From Peptococcaceae bacterium UBA3937 (lineage in GTDB: Bacteria > Bacillota > Peptococcia > DRI-13 > DTU073): a stretch of DNA of 13,067 bases. Below are positions 1 to 6,920 of the stretch, piece by piece. Positions within the stretch are counted from its first letter, which is position 1. Every line of letters begins with the position of its first letter. The DNA is taken from positions 37,028 to 50,094 of the forward strand of contig DGEB01000041.1 in the NCBI GenBank assembly GCA_002385735.1. Reading direction: 5' to 3'. The position numbers and the translations under genes were made by a program. The notes under the pieces were generated by a model. It had not been told where the DNA came from. It was given only the letters and a program-made list of their open reading frames with translations, and made no database searches.

Positions 1-935
1 CCGAATGAAAAAGCCACCAAGCCTAGGCCGAGAATGGCCAAGGTCCTCGGATTTAAAAAGGCTTCGGCGCTGGCGGTGGCACCGACCGTTGTCCCTAAGA
101 AAATCGTGACGATATTCATTAACGCGTTCTGCGCCGTATCAGACAAGCGCCCCACCACACCACTTTCCCGCAGGAGATTGCCGAACATCAGCATTCCGAT
201 CAAAGGGGTCGCGTCAGGTAAAAGCAAGGATACAATAATCGTCACCGCAATCGGAAAAATAATTTTTTCCTGTTTGGAGACCGGACGCAGTTGTTCCATC
301 ACGACCATCCGCATTTTCTTGGTGGTCAAAAGCCGCATGATGGGCGGCTGGATAATCGGGACCAACGCCATATAGGAGTATGCGGCAACGGCAATGGCGC
401 TCAACAAATGCGGTGCCAGCTTACTGGTCAGGAAAATGGCCGTAGGGCCGTCCGCTCCGCCGATGATCCCGATGGAACCGGCTTCCTGCGGATTAAAGCC
501 TAATAAGAGCGCCCCGATAAAGGTAAGAAAGATCCCCAACTGAGCCGCCGCTCCTAACAACAAAGTTTTCGGATTGGCAATCAACGGGCCGAAATCCGTC
601 ATCGCCCCGACCCCTAAAAAGATCAGCGGCGGGTAAATCCCCAGTTTTACCCCTTGGTATAAATAGTATAACAAACCGCCGGGAGTAGTACTTTCATTCC
701 CTGTAAAAGGATCAATCCCGGGCTGGGGCGGGCTCATTAAACCGGCGTGGGGGATGTTTGCCAAAAGCATGCCAAAGCCAATGGGTAGTAGCAATAAAGG
801 TTCAAAGCCCTTGACAATGGCCAAATATAAAAGTACGCAGGCAATGACCAGCATCAGTAATTGCTGCCAGGTGATGGTGTAAAAGCCCGTACTCGTTGCC
901 AAATCATAAAAGGCTTGTGATATATTTATTTCCAT
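1..935 (-). CDS. mmdB: Na+-translocating decarboxylase beta subunit (MmdB/OadB/GcdB family), 3' end beyond the window
   Basis: This is the integral membrane subunit that decarboxylates carboxybiotin and couples it to Na+ export. I translated it by hand from the ATG at 935 for 311 codons to the left window edge with no stop, so the C-terminus is missing; family members run to roughly 370 residues or more. It is very hydrophobic, with many membrane segments. The family signature [10 protein letters not shown] is at about residues 159-168, and D162 corresponds to the Na+/carboxybiotin aspartate known in OadB. It is followed by the conserved run [14 protein letters not shown] (about 180-193). A GGGGAAGGAAG ribosome site precedes the ATG, and the earlier ATG at 957 hits a stop within six codons, so 935 is the start. 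It lies 47 bases downstream of mmdC as the last visible gene of the operon. Substrate specificity is set by the alpha subunit, so the mmd name is inferred from context. Confidence 0.93.
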   Translation of the reverse strand, partial: MEINISQAFYDLATSTGFYTITWQQLLMLVIACVLLYLAIVKGFEPLLLLPIGFGMLLANIPHAGLMSPPQPGIDPFTGNESTTPGGLLYYLYQGVKLGIYPPLIFLGVGAMTDFGPLIANPKTLLLGAAAQLGIFLTFIGALLLGFNPQEAGSIGIIGGADGPTAIFLTSKLAPHLLSAIAVAAYSYMALVPIIQPPIMRLLTTKKMRMVVMEQLRPVSKQEKIIFPIAVTIIVSLLLPDATPLIGMLMFGNLLRESGVVGRLSDTAQNALMNIVTIFLGTTVGATASAEAFLNPRTLAILGLGLVAFSF

Positions 936-982
936 CGTCCTACTTCCTTCCCCTCATGATTTTTTCCCTGCCTAACCCATAT

Positions 983-1426
983 TTAGCCAATCACCACTAA
1001 AACATCGCCGGGATTGACCGTCGCTCCTTCGCTAACGCGAATTTCTTTTACGGTGCCCGCGGCACCGCAGAAAATCTCGTTCTCCATTTTCATGGCTTCC
1101 AGGATTAAGATCACGTCACCCGCTTTAACCTGCTGCCCTACCGAAACCTTCAGGGACATAATTTTCCCGGGCATCGGTGCCGTAATAACCTCCGTTCCGG
1201 CGGCAACCGGCGTGACCGGTTGGGAAGCAGCCGGAGCAGCCGGAGCACCCGTGGAAACAGGACCAGCCGCCGGTGCGGCCGGAGCGGCAGCGGCAGTTGC
1301 CGCTTGTGTTGCCGGTGCGGCTTGGGCGGCCGGCGCCGTTACGGTACCGCTTGTTCCGTTTGTGCCCAGTTCTTCCACTTCGACTTCATAGCTTTTCCCG
1401 TTCACATTTATGCGAAATTTTTTCAT
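983..1426 (-). CDS. mmdC: Biotin carboxyl carrier subunit of the decarboxylase (MmdC/gamma type)
   Basis: This 147-residue biotin carrier shuttles the carboxyl group from the carboxyltransferase (MmdA) to the membrane beta subunit. Residues 1-20 form the short N-terminal strand region typical of decarboxylase carriers. Residues about 30-77 are a flexible linker rich in Ala and Pro. Residues about 80-147 form the biotinyl domain, with the biotinylation motif EAMKMEN and target Lys at about 113. The ATG at 1426 has an AGGAGAG ribosome site about 7 bases upstream. The upstream gap to mmdD (82 bases) carries a small 11-bp tandem repeat. The carrier would be charged by BirA, whose gene lies a few genes upstream on the same strand. 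The repetitive linker alone could be misread as low-complexity noise, but the biotinyl domain makes the assignment secure. Confidence 0.95.
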   Translation of the reverse strand: MKKFRINVNGKSYEVEVEELGTNGTSGTVTAPAAQAAPATQAATAAAAPAAPAAGPVSTGAPAAPAASQPVTPVAAGTEVITAPMPGKIMSLKVSVGQQVKAGDVILILEAMKMENEIFCGAAGTVKEIRVSEGATVNPGDVLVVIG

Positions 1427-1475
1427 GGATTATCTCTCCTTTTCCTCGGATATTATTTATCAATCGGCAGTACTT

Positions 1476-1508
1476 TGGGGTTTTCTCGGGATTTTCTCAG
1501 GATTTTCT
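1476..1508. repeat. Three tandem copies of an 11-bp unit between mmdD and mmdC
   Basis: On the plus strand the units read TGGGGTTTTCT, CGGGATTTTCT and CAGGATTTTCT, back to back. On the minus (coding) strand this is an A-rich AGAAAAYCC repeat starting directly after the mmdD stop codon. No function is evident; slippage or an mRNA spacer are both possible. Confidence 0.7.
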
Positions 1509-1871
1509 TTAAAGAATTTGCCTAAGCCTCATCGTTTCCTGCCGACCGGACAGTGCCCAACCGGGAGTCGTTTCTTCTTTGACCCGTCTTATCGTCACAA
1601 TCTGCCCCTGGCCTTGCAACATCCAGGCTACGGCCGCGCAGATTACCGCAATAAGTTCGTTTTCGTCCTCCTGCTCTTCAACTTTCACCGGAGAAACCGG
1701 CGCCTGGTCGTCAGGAACGGACATCGCAACATCGGCGGAAACCGTTTTTTTCGTGAACGCTTCGACGCCTTTCCCCAAGCATTTGATCACAATGATTAAA
1801 AAGATTAGACCTACAAATACAATGCCTATTCCGATGGCCGCAATTTGTAGTCCGAACATTAAGGTCTGCAT
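1509..1871 (-). CDS. mmdD: Decarboxylase delta subunit, OadG family small membrane anchor
   Basis: This small subunit of the Na+-pumping decarboxylase is thought from work on the family to hold the carboxyltransferase and membrane parts together. The protein of about 120 residues has one hydrophobic N-terminal membrane segment (about residues 5-30, rich in Ile, Gly and Val). An acidic linker (EEQEDENE, about 67-74) follows, and then a short C-terminal domain beginning LIAVICAAVAWMLQGQ. A possible TTG start at 1874 precedes the ATG at 1871. I prefer the ATG because the AGGAGGG ribosome site is better spaced from it. It starts 28 bases after the mmdA stop, consistent with one transcript. Length and architecture fit OadG/MmdD; sequence conservation in this family is low, so the call leans partly on operon position. 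Confidence 0.88.
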   Translation of the reverse strand: MQTLMFGLQIAAIGIGIVFVGLIFLIIVIKCLGKGVEAFTKKTVSADVAMSVPDDQAPVSPVKVEEQEDENELIAVICAAVAWMLQGQGQIVTIRRVKEETTPGWALSGRQETMRLRQIL

Positions 1872-1899
1872 CAATTACCCTCCTTTCACGCCAGGCCCG

Positions 1900-3450
1900 T
1901 TAGAGCGGGATATTGCCGTGCTTCTTGGCCGGCCGGGTCTCCCGTTTGGTGGCCAGCATTTCCAAAGCATTGGCCAGGCGGGGACGAGTTTCCCGCGGTT
2001 CAATAATCATATCCACAAAGCCGTTTTCCGCCGCCACATAGGGAGTGGCGAACCTTTCCCGGTAATCGGCGATTTTTTCGGCCCGTTTTTCCACCGGGTT
2101 TTCCGCCGCCTCAATCTCTTTGCGGAAAATAATATTGGCCGCTCCTTCCGCCCCCATGACCGCAATCTCTGCCGTAGGCCAGGCCATCACATGGTCTGCG
2201 CCCAAATCGCGGGAGCACATGGCTAAATAAGAACCGCCGTACGCTTTACGGGTAACGATGGTAATCTTCGGAACCGTAGCTTCCGAATAAGCATAGAGCA
2301 GCTTGGCCCCGTGACGGATAATCCCGCCGTATTCCTGGTTCATTCCGGGCAAATAACCGGGTACGTCCACGAAATTCACCACCGGAATATTAAAGGCGTC
2401 ACAAAAACGGATATGCCGGGCGGCCTTATCGGAAGCGTTGATATCCAGGCAGCCGGCCATCACCTTAGGCTGATTGGCAATAATCCCGATGACCTGTCCG
2501 TTGACCCTGGCGTAACCGGTCAGAATATTGGGGGCGTAATGTTCCATCGTCTGCATGAAATCCCCGTTATCCACGACCCGGGTAATCACATCCAGCATGT
2601 TATAAGACGCATTGGGATTGTCCGGGATGATTTCATTCAAAAAATCATCCATCCGACCGGGATCATCGCCGGTATCGGTTCTAGGAGGATTCTCTAAATT
2701 ATTGGAAGGCAAGAAGCTGAGCAGCCGCCTGATCTGTCCGAAGCAATCCTCTTCATCCTCGGCGGCAAAATGGGCAACCCCGCTGGTTTTATTATGGGTC
2801 ATGGCGCCGCCTAATTCTTCCGCGGTTACCTCTTCACCGGTCACCGCCTTAATGACTTGAGGTCCGGTAATAAACATCTGGGAAATCTTTTTGACCATGA
2901 AAACATAATCGGTCAAGGCCGGCGAATATACTGCTCCTCCGGCACATGGTCCCATAATTACGGAAAGTTGCGGAATTACTCCGGACGCTTGCGTATTCTT
3001 GAAAAAGATTTTCCCAAAGCCGGACAAAGCGTTCACCGCTTCCTGAATCCGTGCTCCGCCGGAGTCGTTTAAGCCAATCACCGGAGCTCCCGTGGTCATC
3101 GCTAAGTCTAATGCTTTACAGATTTTGGCCGCATGCATTTCTCCTAATGATCCCCCAAGCACGGTAAAATCCTGAGCATAAACAAAAACCAGACGTCCGT
3201 TGATCGTGCCGTATCCCGTCACGACGCCTTCCCCCGGTGCTTCCTTTTCCGCCATGCCAAAATTAGTGCAATGATGAACCACAAACTTATCCAGTTCCGT
3301 GAAAGAGCCTTTGTCAAGGAGCCTGACAATCCTTTCCCGGGCCGTAAGTTTCCCGGCATTGTGCTGTTTCTCAATCGCTTTTTCCCCGCCACCTAGTTCA
3401 ATCTTTGCGCTCCGTTTTTGTAGTTCCGCTATTTTTTCTTTGGTCCCCAT
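1900..3450 (-). CDS. mmdA: Biotin-dependent acyl-CoA carboxyltransferase, probable methylmalonyl-CoA decarboxylase alpha subunit
   Basis: This soluble subunit moves the carboxyl group of an acyl-CoA (most likely methylmalonyl-CoA) to carrier-bound biotin. Two crotonase-like halves are visible. The N-terminal half has [12 protein letters not shown] (about 128-139) and [13 protein letters not shown] (about 167-179), the acyl-CoA oxyanion elements. The C-terminal half has [10 protein letters not shown] and [16 protein letters not shown]. The length of 516 matches MmdA/PccB-type enzymes and is shorter than typical glutaconyl-CoA decarboxylase alpha chains. Together with the order A-D-C-B this supports MmdA, although a propionyl-CoA carboxylase role cannot be excluded. 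A GTG at 3462 is in frame, but it sits directly against the AGAGGG purine tract. The ATG at 3450, with AGAGGGTGAT properly spaced upstream, gives a normal family N-terminus ([10 protein letters not shown]). Confidence 0.9.
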   Translation of the reverse strand: MGTKEKIAELQKRSAKIELGGGEKAIEKQHNAGKLTARERIVRLLDKGSFTELDKFVVHHCTNFGMAEKEAPGEGVVTGYGTINGRLVFVYAQDFTVLGGSLGEMHAAKICKALDLAMTTGAPVIGLNDSGGARIQEAVNALSGFGKIFFKNTQASGVIPQLSVIMGPCAGGAVYSPALTDYVFMVKKISQMFITGPQVIKAVTGEEVTAEELGGAMTHNKTSGVAHFAAEDEEDCFGQIRRLLSFLPSNNLENPPRTDTGDDPGRMDDFLNEIIPDNPNASYNMLDVITRVVDNGDFMQTMEHYAPNILTGYARVNGQVIGIIANQPKVMAGCLDINASDKAARHIRFCDAFNIPVVNFVDVPGYLPGMNQEYGGIIRHGAKLLYAYSEATVPKITIVTRKAYGGSYLAMCSRDLGADHVMAWPTAEIAVMGAEGAANIIFRKEIEAAENPVEKRAEKIADYRERFATPYVAAENGFVDMIIEPRETRPRLANALEMLATKRETRPAKKHGNIPL

Positions 3451-3480
3451 CTTCGGAATCACCCTCTCTTTTTCTTGATT

Positions 3481-3492
3481 ATCCTTAAGGAT
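3481..3492. promoter_or_regulatory. 12-bp perfect palindrome just upstream of the mmdA ribosome site
   Basis: ATCCTTAAGGAT reads identically on both strands and ends about 30 bases before the mmdA ATG. Position and symmetry would suit a protein-binding site or a small RNA hairpin, but no regulator is identified and a 12-bp palindrome in AT-rich sequence can occur by chance. Confidence 0.3.
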
Positions 3493-3569
3493 TTTGGCAC
3501 TCGCTTTTGCTTAGGGGGAGCTCTTAATTAACCTGCCCAATTTTTTCCTGATGTTTTAAAACTCTATGC

Positions 3570-3827
3570 TCAGTCTGCACTGATTAACACGATCTCTCCT
3601 GTCAGCATCGGCATTAAATACTGTATACAACCCACTGCAAATAACCAAAGTACACTTCCCGCTTAACACCCACCTCCATTCTGCTCGTTCTTGAGTATGC
3701 TGTTCAAGACTTTGCCGAGCCGTACCGAAAGAAGCTATGTACAATGCTGAATGAGCTTTCCCGGCCCATAATAAAAGAATAGTATGCGGCTTGGAGCGGT
3801 AAAATTACCGTAGATACACGCATACTA
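3570..3827 (-). ncRNA. Candidate structured non-coding RNA or structured 5' leader between birA and mmdA
   Basis: No convincing protein gene lies between mmdA and birA, but the minus strand folds on inspection into ordered helices, starting just after an extended -10 promoter. P1 pairs 3827-3819 with 3788-3780 (TAGTATGCG/CGCATACTA, 9 bp perfect) and encloses a CGGTAA/TTACCG hairpin (3810-3797). A second arm pairs 3767-3762 with 3722-3717 (one G-U) and continues as GAAAGCT (3760-3754) with 3736-3727. A third hairpin is TCTTGA/TCAAGA (3709-3689). GTGTAC/GTATAC pairs 3655-3650 with 3628-3623, and TCAGT/ACTGA forms 3583-3570. The loops of the second and third arms both contain CAGCAT, complementary to ATGCTG at 3608-3603, so a pseudoknot is possible. 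The unpaired run GGTGGGTGTTAAGCGGGAA (about 3675-3657) resembles a conserved RNA core. The raiA motif of Firmicutes is one family to test; I cannot confirm it. No clear intrinsic terminator follows, so read-through into mmdA is possible. Confidence 0.5.
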
Positions 3828-3829
3828 TC

Positions 3830-3858
3830 ATTATATCAAAATTATAACAATTAACTAG
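3830..3858 (-). promoter_or_regulatory. Extended -10 promoter reading towards the structured element and mmdA
   Basis: On the minus strand TGATATAAT (3838-3830) is a perfect extended -10 (TGnTATAAT). The -35 region 17 bases upstream (CTAGTT, 3858-3853) is poor, as expected for an extended -10 type. Transcription would begin at about 3825-3822, at the first stem of the candidate RNA. Other TATAAT hexamers lie at 3846-3841 and 3921-3916 in the same AT-rich stretch and could be alternative promoters. Confidence 0.55.
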
Positions 3859-3973
3859 CCTTTAATTTGGTTTGGACAAAAAGTCGCATTTATCCAATGT
3901 TTTTTGGAAAAATTTATTATAGTCTGGTATTAATAGCAGGTACTAAAATGGTCAAAACATCATGTCAATCTAA

Positions 3974-4960
3974 TTAATTGTCAAAATAGTCGCAACACAA
4001 GGTGACATCCCCCGCCATGATTTTCACAATTTCCCCCGAGGCTTTCCGGACCAGCAAACACCCGCCCTCACTAAGCTCCAGGGCCGTCCCCCTAAAGCTT
4101 CCTTCGGTGGTAGTCACGGAAACCTCCTTCCCCAGGGTACAGTTCAGCTCGCGCCAGACCTGCAGGACCATCGGAAAACCCTGCTCAAGATAGGCAAAAT
4201 ACAATTCCTCATAGTGAGCCAAAATTTTCCTTAAGAGCTCCGCCCGCCGGAAAAAACGCCCCGTGGCCATCTTTAGGGAAAGGGCCCTTTCTCTTAACTC
4301 CGGCGGAAAATCCCCGGGTTTTTGGTGCACATTGAGCCCAATGCCCACAATGACGTAATTGATTTTCTCGATTTCCGCGCTTAATTCGGTGAGAATCCCA
4401 CACACCTTTTTGCCGTCCAGCAGCACATCGTTGGGCCATTTCAAAGCGAAAGGCAAGCCGGTGGCTACCCGCAAAGCCCGACCCACGGCCACGGCGCTGA
4501 CCAGGGTTAACTGGGCCGCCCGGGCAGGCAAAAGCGGCGGCCGCAAGATTAATGAAAACCAAAGCCCCAGACCCGGGGGGGAAATCCACGACCGCCCTAA
4601 TCTCCCCTTCCCTTGCAGTTGCTGTTCCGCCACCACCACCGTGCCTTCAGGGGCGCCGGCCGCGGCTAGCCTTTTGGCCTCCTCGTTGGTGGAATCAAGT
4701 TGCGGGAAAAAGGAAACCTTTTGCCCAAAGACCCTGGTGGTCAACCCGCTTTTAATTTCCGGTACCGCGAGGATATCCGGTTTGCCCAATAAACAATAGC
4801 CTCGCCGGGGCGAGGCCGCAATCGAATATCCGTCGTCTTTTAAACTTTTGATATGTTTCCAAACGGCCGTCCGGCTGATGTTCAGCCGCCGGCTTAATTC
4901 CGCGCCGGAAAGATAGGCGCCTTGTTTTTCCGTTAATAAGGCTAAAATTTGCTCTTTCAT
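3974..4960 (-). CDS. birA: Bifunctional biotin-protein ligase and biotin-responsive repressor BirA
   Basis: BirA activates biotin with ATP and attaches it to the Lys of biotin carriers, and in its two-domain form also represses biotin genes. The 328-residue protein has a winged-helix N-terminus (about 1-60, with GAELSRRLNISRTAVWKHI as the helix-turn-helix). The catalytic domain includes LDSTNEEAKRL (88-98), the ATP/biotin loop GKGRLGRSW (117-125) and KWPNDVLLDGKKVCGIL (174-190). A C-terminal SH3-like domain (about 275-325) follows. The DNA-binding domain shows it is the regulatory type. It is transcribed towards the biotin-dependent decarboxylase operon, whose MmdC carrier is its likely local substrate. 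I found no convincing BirA operator pair near either gene. The ATG at 4960 is the canonical start, with AAGAAGGAAG immediately before it. Confidence 0.96.
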   Translation of the reverse strand: MKEQILALLTEKQGAYLSGAELSRRLNISRTAVWKHIKSLKDDGYSIAASPRRGYCLLGKPDILAVPEIKSGLTTRVFGQKVSFFPQLDSTNEEAKRLAAAGAPEGTVVVAEQQLQGKGRLGRSWISPPGLGLWFSLILRPPLLPARAAQLTLVSAVAVGRALRVATGLPFALKWPNDVLLDGKKVCGILTELSAEIEKINYVIVGIGLNVHQKPGDFPPELRERALSLKMATGRFFRRAELLRKILAHYEELYFAYLEQGFPMVLQVWRELNCTLGKEVSVTTTEGSFRGTALELSEGGCLLVRKASGEIVKIMAGDVTLCCDYFDN

Positions 4961-4983
4961 CTTCCTTCTTACCCCGTTTCTTT

Positions 4984-5015
4984 GGAGATCGGTTTTATCA
5001 GAACTTCCGCTCTCC
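4984..5015. repeat. Imperfect inverted repeat in the birA-rpmB divergent region
   Basis: GGAGA (4984-4988) pairs with TCTCC (5011-5015) and CGG (4990-4992) with CCG (5007-5009), with one mismatch and a 14-base loop. It could form a hairpin in a birA leader or bind a protein. Nothing else supports a function. Confidence 0.25.
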
Positions 5016-5079
5016 TGAATCGTTTGGGCCCGTATTTTTCGTTTCCTGGAGAAGCGGATCTATTTTGCACAATTGATAG

Positions 5080-5108
5080 TTGCATTAGCTCTTTTTTTTT
5101 GATAAAAT
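5080..5108 (+). promoter_or_regulatory. Promoter of rpmB
   Basis: TTGCAT (5080-5085), a 17-base spacer containing a T tract, then TAAAAT (5103-5108) preceded by TG at extended -10 spacing (TGATAAAAT). Transcription would start about 25-30 bases before the rpmB start codon, leaving just enough leader for the strong ribosome site AAGGAGGTG at 5127-5135. Confidence 0.6.
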
Positions 5109-5141
5109 GACTGGGTGATGAGCCTTAAGGAGGTGGATTTC

Positions 5142-5333
5142 ATGGCCAATAGATGTGCTGTTTGTGGCAAAGGTAAATCAACAGGGATGCAAGTCAGCCA
5201 TTCTCATATTCGCACGAAGAAGACCTGGGCTCCGAATTTGCAGCCTGTGAAGGCGATCATTGACGGGACGACCAGAAGAATTAAGGTATGTACCCGTTGT
5301 CTCCGTTCGGGGAAAGTCACCCGTGCTAATTAA
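5142..5333 (+). CDS. rpmB: Large ribosomal subunit protein bL28
   Basis: This 63-residue ribosomal protein belongs to the 50S subunit. It starts [11 protein letters not shown] and has two Cys pairs, CAVC near residue 5 and CTRC near residue 51, which mark the zinc-binding (C+) form of bL28. The basic stretch [18 protein letters not shown] is the family core. An in-frame ATG at 5115 would add nine residues, but the consensus ribosome site AAGGAGGTG (5127-5135) lies between it and the ATG at 5142 at ideal spacing, so 5142 is the start. It is the only plus-strand gene here, divergent from birA and convergent with thiN. That orientation relative to the prkC-rsgA-rpe-thiN cluster is also seen in Bacillus. 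Confidence 0.98.
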   Translation: MANRCAVCGKGKSTGMQVSHSHIRTKKTWAPNLQPVKAIIDGTTRRIKVCTRCLRSGKVTRAN

Positions 5334-5408
5334 TTAATGATTGACCCCTCGCCCTAAACCCCCAGGCCAAGGTCAGTAAATCCTTAAAAGCAAACGAAAA
5401 GAAAATAG

Positions 5409-5440
5409 AAAGAAAGATGGAAAGAAAGATGGAAAGAAAG
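5409..5440. repeat. 12-bp tandem repeat AAAGAAAGATGG, 2.7 copies
   Basis: Two complete AAAGAAAGATGG units (5409-5420 and 5421-5432) are followed by a partial AAAGAAAG (5433-5440) that runs into the left arm of the terminator. This is a purine-rich simple repeat in the convergent intergenic space, probably slippage derived. Confidence 0.75.
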
Positions 5441-5467
5441 CGGATTAAACCGCTTTTTTCTATTTTT
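5437..5467 (+). terminator. Rho-independent terminator of rpmB, possibly shared with thiN
   Basis: Stem AAAGCGG (5437-5443) and CCGCTTT (5450-5456) with loop ATTAAA, followed by a T-rich tail through 5467. This is a good plus-strand terminator about 100 bases after rpmB. On the minus strand the same hairpin is followed by CTTTCTTTCC, a poorer tail, so it may stop thiN transcription less efficiently. Confidence 0.75.
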
Positions 5468-5486
5468 AGCTCTTTGAGGTAGGCTT

Positions 5487-6164
5487 TTATTCCCTCCGCA
5501 CCCGTATGGCAAGCAGCAAGCCTTCGCCTACGGCAATTTTCACTTCCGGTTCGCAAAAGACATTACTGATGCCGTTACAGGCGCCAAAAGCAAACTTCCC
5601 CTCGGGAACCTGGTAGGCCAAACCCTTGGTAACGATTCCGCTGGCTCCTTCCGTTAAAGGAAAAAGGGAAAGCAACTCTCCTTTTTCCCCGCTTAAAGTG
5701 GTTTCCTCCTTCACCAGAAAAAGCTCTTCCCGCGGGCCACAAATCCGGACATTAGCCTCCCGGGCCTGGGGAATCGTCAAAAGGAAAATATTGGCTAGGG
5801 CATGGTCAATCCGGTCTCCCAGGCAGGCAATCATGACAATGTTCTGGTAACCTAATTCCAGGGCTTTCAACAAACATAAGTGGGTATCCGTGTAATCTTT
5901 AGCCGGGGGGTACTTGATCAACTCCACCTTTTTTTCTTGCCATTCGCGGATTTCTTCTTCCCGGAGGGTGTCCAGATCCCCCATCACCATATCCGGCCGG
6001 ATTCCCAATCGCTTCGCATGCCGCGCTCCGCCGTCCGCACAGATCACCATTTCTGCCCCCTCGAGGATCTGCCGGTGGAACTCCTCATCCTCCAGAACCC
6101 CTCCGGAAATGATTACACATTTGCCTTTTTCCAACTTTTCACTCCAAGCCCTGCTCTCCATCAT
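5487..6164 (-). CDS. thiN: Thiamine pyrophosphokinase
   Basis: The enzyme transfers pyrophosphate from ATP to thiamine, giving thiamine diphosphate in one step. The 225-residue protein shows the family motifs in order: CADGGARHA (about 42-50), MGDLDTLRE (61-69), KYPPAKDYTDTHL (84-96, acidic metal-binding residues) and GDRIDHALAN (116-125, usually GGRxDH, here with Asp in the second position). The C-terminal part, about 145-225, matches the thiamine-binding beta domain. Two adjacent ATG codons begin the reading frame; an AAAGGAAT ribosome site fits either. It lies 48 bases downstream of rpe at the end of the minus-strand housekeeping run. In Bacillus spoVM follows thiN, but here only the shared terminator follows. 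Confidence 0.95.
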   Translation of the reverse strand: MMESRAWSEKLEKGKCVIISGGVLEDEEFHRQILEGAEMVICADGGARHAKRLGIRPDMVMGDLDTLREEEIREWQEKKVELIKYPPAKDYTDTHLCLLKALELGYQNIVMIACLGDRIDHALANIFLLTIPQAREANVRICGPREELFLVKEETTLSGEKGELLSLFPLTEGASGIVTKGLAYQVPEGKFAFGACNGISNVFCEPEVKIAVGEGLLLAIRVRRE

Positions 6165-6212
6165 GAAAGCTATTCCTTTCTTCCCTTTCTTCTTCTTTAC
6201 TTTTCTTCGATT

Positions 6213-6917
6213 TTAATTTTCCGCTTCTGCTTTGGTCTCTTCTTTAGCGCTACTTTTGGGCAGTTGCTTATAGGGCCCCAACAACTGGGCTACGGCCTGC
6301 GCCGGGTTGGCGTGATTGAAAACGGCCGACCCTGCCACTAAAACATTCGCTCCGGCTTCTACCACCAGCGGGGCCGTTTCCCGGTTAATCCCCCCGTCCA
6401 CCTGGATATAGAGCCCGGGGTTTCTCTCGTCCGCCCATTCCTTTAACTGCCTGATTTTTGGTAATACGCCGGGGATAAAGCGTTGGCCCCCAAAACCCGG
6501 ATTCACCGTCATCAACAACACCAAATCCAAGTCCTCCAGGATATATTCAATGACCGGCAAGGGAGTATGGGGATTTAACGCAACCCCCGCTTTCGCGCCG
6601 GTGTCTTTAATGGCTTGAATGGTCCGGTGCAGATGGGGACACGCCTCCGCGTGGACCGAAATCAAATCGGCCCCGGCCTCGCGAAAGTCATGGATATAGA
6701 GATCCGGGTTTTCAATCATCAAATGGACATCGAAGAAAAGCTGACTTTTTACCCGTAAATCCTTCACGACCCCTGGACCAATGGTAATATTGGGCACAAA
6801 ATGCCCATCCATCACATCAAGATGCAACCAATGGGCTCCGGCCTTTTCCACATAAGAAACCGCTTCGCCCAACCGGCTGAAATCAGCCGCTAAAATTGAT
6901 GTTGCCAGCAAAACCAT
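6213..6917 (-). CDS. rpe: Ribulose-phosphate 3-epimerase
   Basis: This TIM-barrel enzyme interconverts ribulose 5-phosphate and xylulose 5-phosphate in the pentose phosphate pathway. The 234-residue protein has the metal ligands of the family: H32 and D34 (HLDVMDGHFVPN, with catalytic D34), H65 (FDVHLMI) and D174 (QVDGGI, the second catalytic Asp). The phosphate-binding loops are NPGFGGQ (139-145) and VAGSAVF near 200. About 15 C-terminal residues rich in Lys, Glu and Ala extend past the barrel. The ATG at 6917 comes 3 bases after the rsgA stop, and its AAGGAGAT ribosome site lies inside the last rsgA codons, so the two genes are translationally coupled. Confidence 0.97.
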   Translation of the reverse strand: MVLLATSILAADFSRLGEAVSYVEKAGAHWLHLDVMDGHFVPNITIGPGVVKDLRVKSQLFFDVHLMIENPDLYIHDFREAGADLISVHAEACPHLHRTIQAIKDTGAKAGVALNPHTPLPVIEYILEDLDLVLLMTVNPGFGGQRFIPGVLPKIRQLKEWADERNPGLYIQVDGGINRETAPLVVEAGANVLVAGSAVFNHANPAQAVAQLLGPYKQLPKSSAKEETKAEAEN

Positions 6918-6920
6918 TGT

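Noticed and set aside
1014..1391. Plus-strand Ala/Val-rich ORF opposite mmdC
   Set aside because: Its composition mirrors the Ala/Pro linker of the biotin carrier on the other strand; no independent evidence.
3556..3744. Minus-strand ORF of 62 codons in the birA-mmdA gap
   Set aside because: No recognisable domain, no ribosome site before its ATG, and it lies entirely across paired segments of the candidate structured RNA. I treat it as a by-product of RNA sequence, though conservation analysis could change this.
3780..3827. Terminal inverted repeat of a mobile element
   Set aside because: The 9-bp arms are only 30 bases apart, have no second distant copy, no transposase remnant and no target duplication. 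A hairpin at a transcript start fits better.
3463..3973. Cobalamin riboswitch or BirA operator upstream of mmdA
   Set aside because: I looked for a B12-box-like motif and for paired TTGTTAAC-type half sites at the right spacing and found neither.
5091..5100. T tract as a terminator
   Set aside because: No stable hairpin precedes it, and it lies within the spacer of the rpmB promoter.
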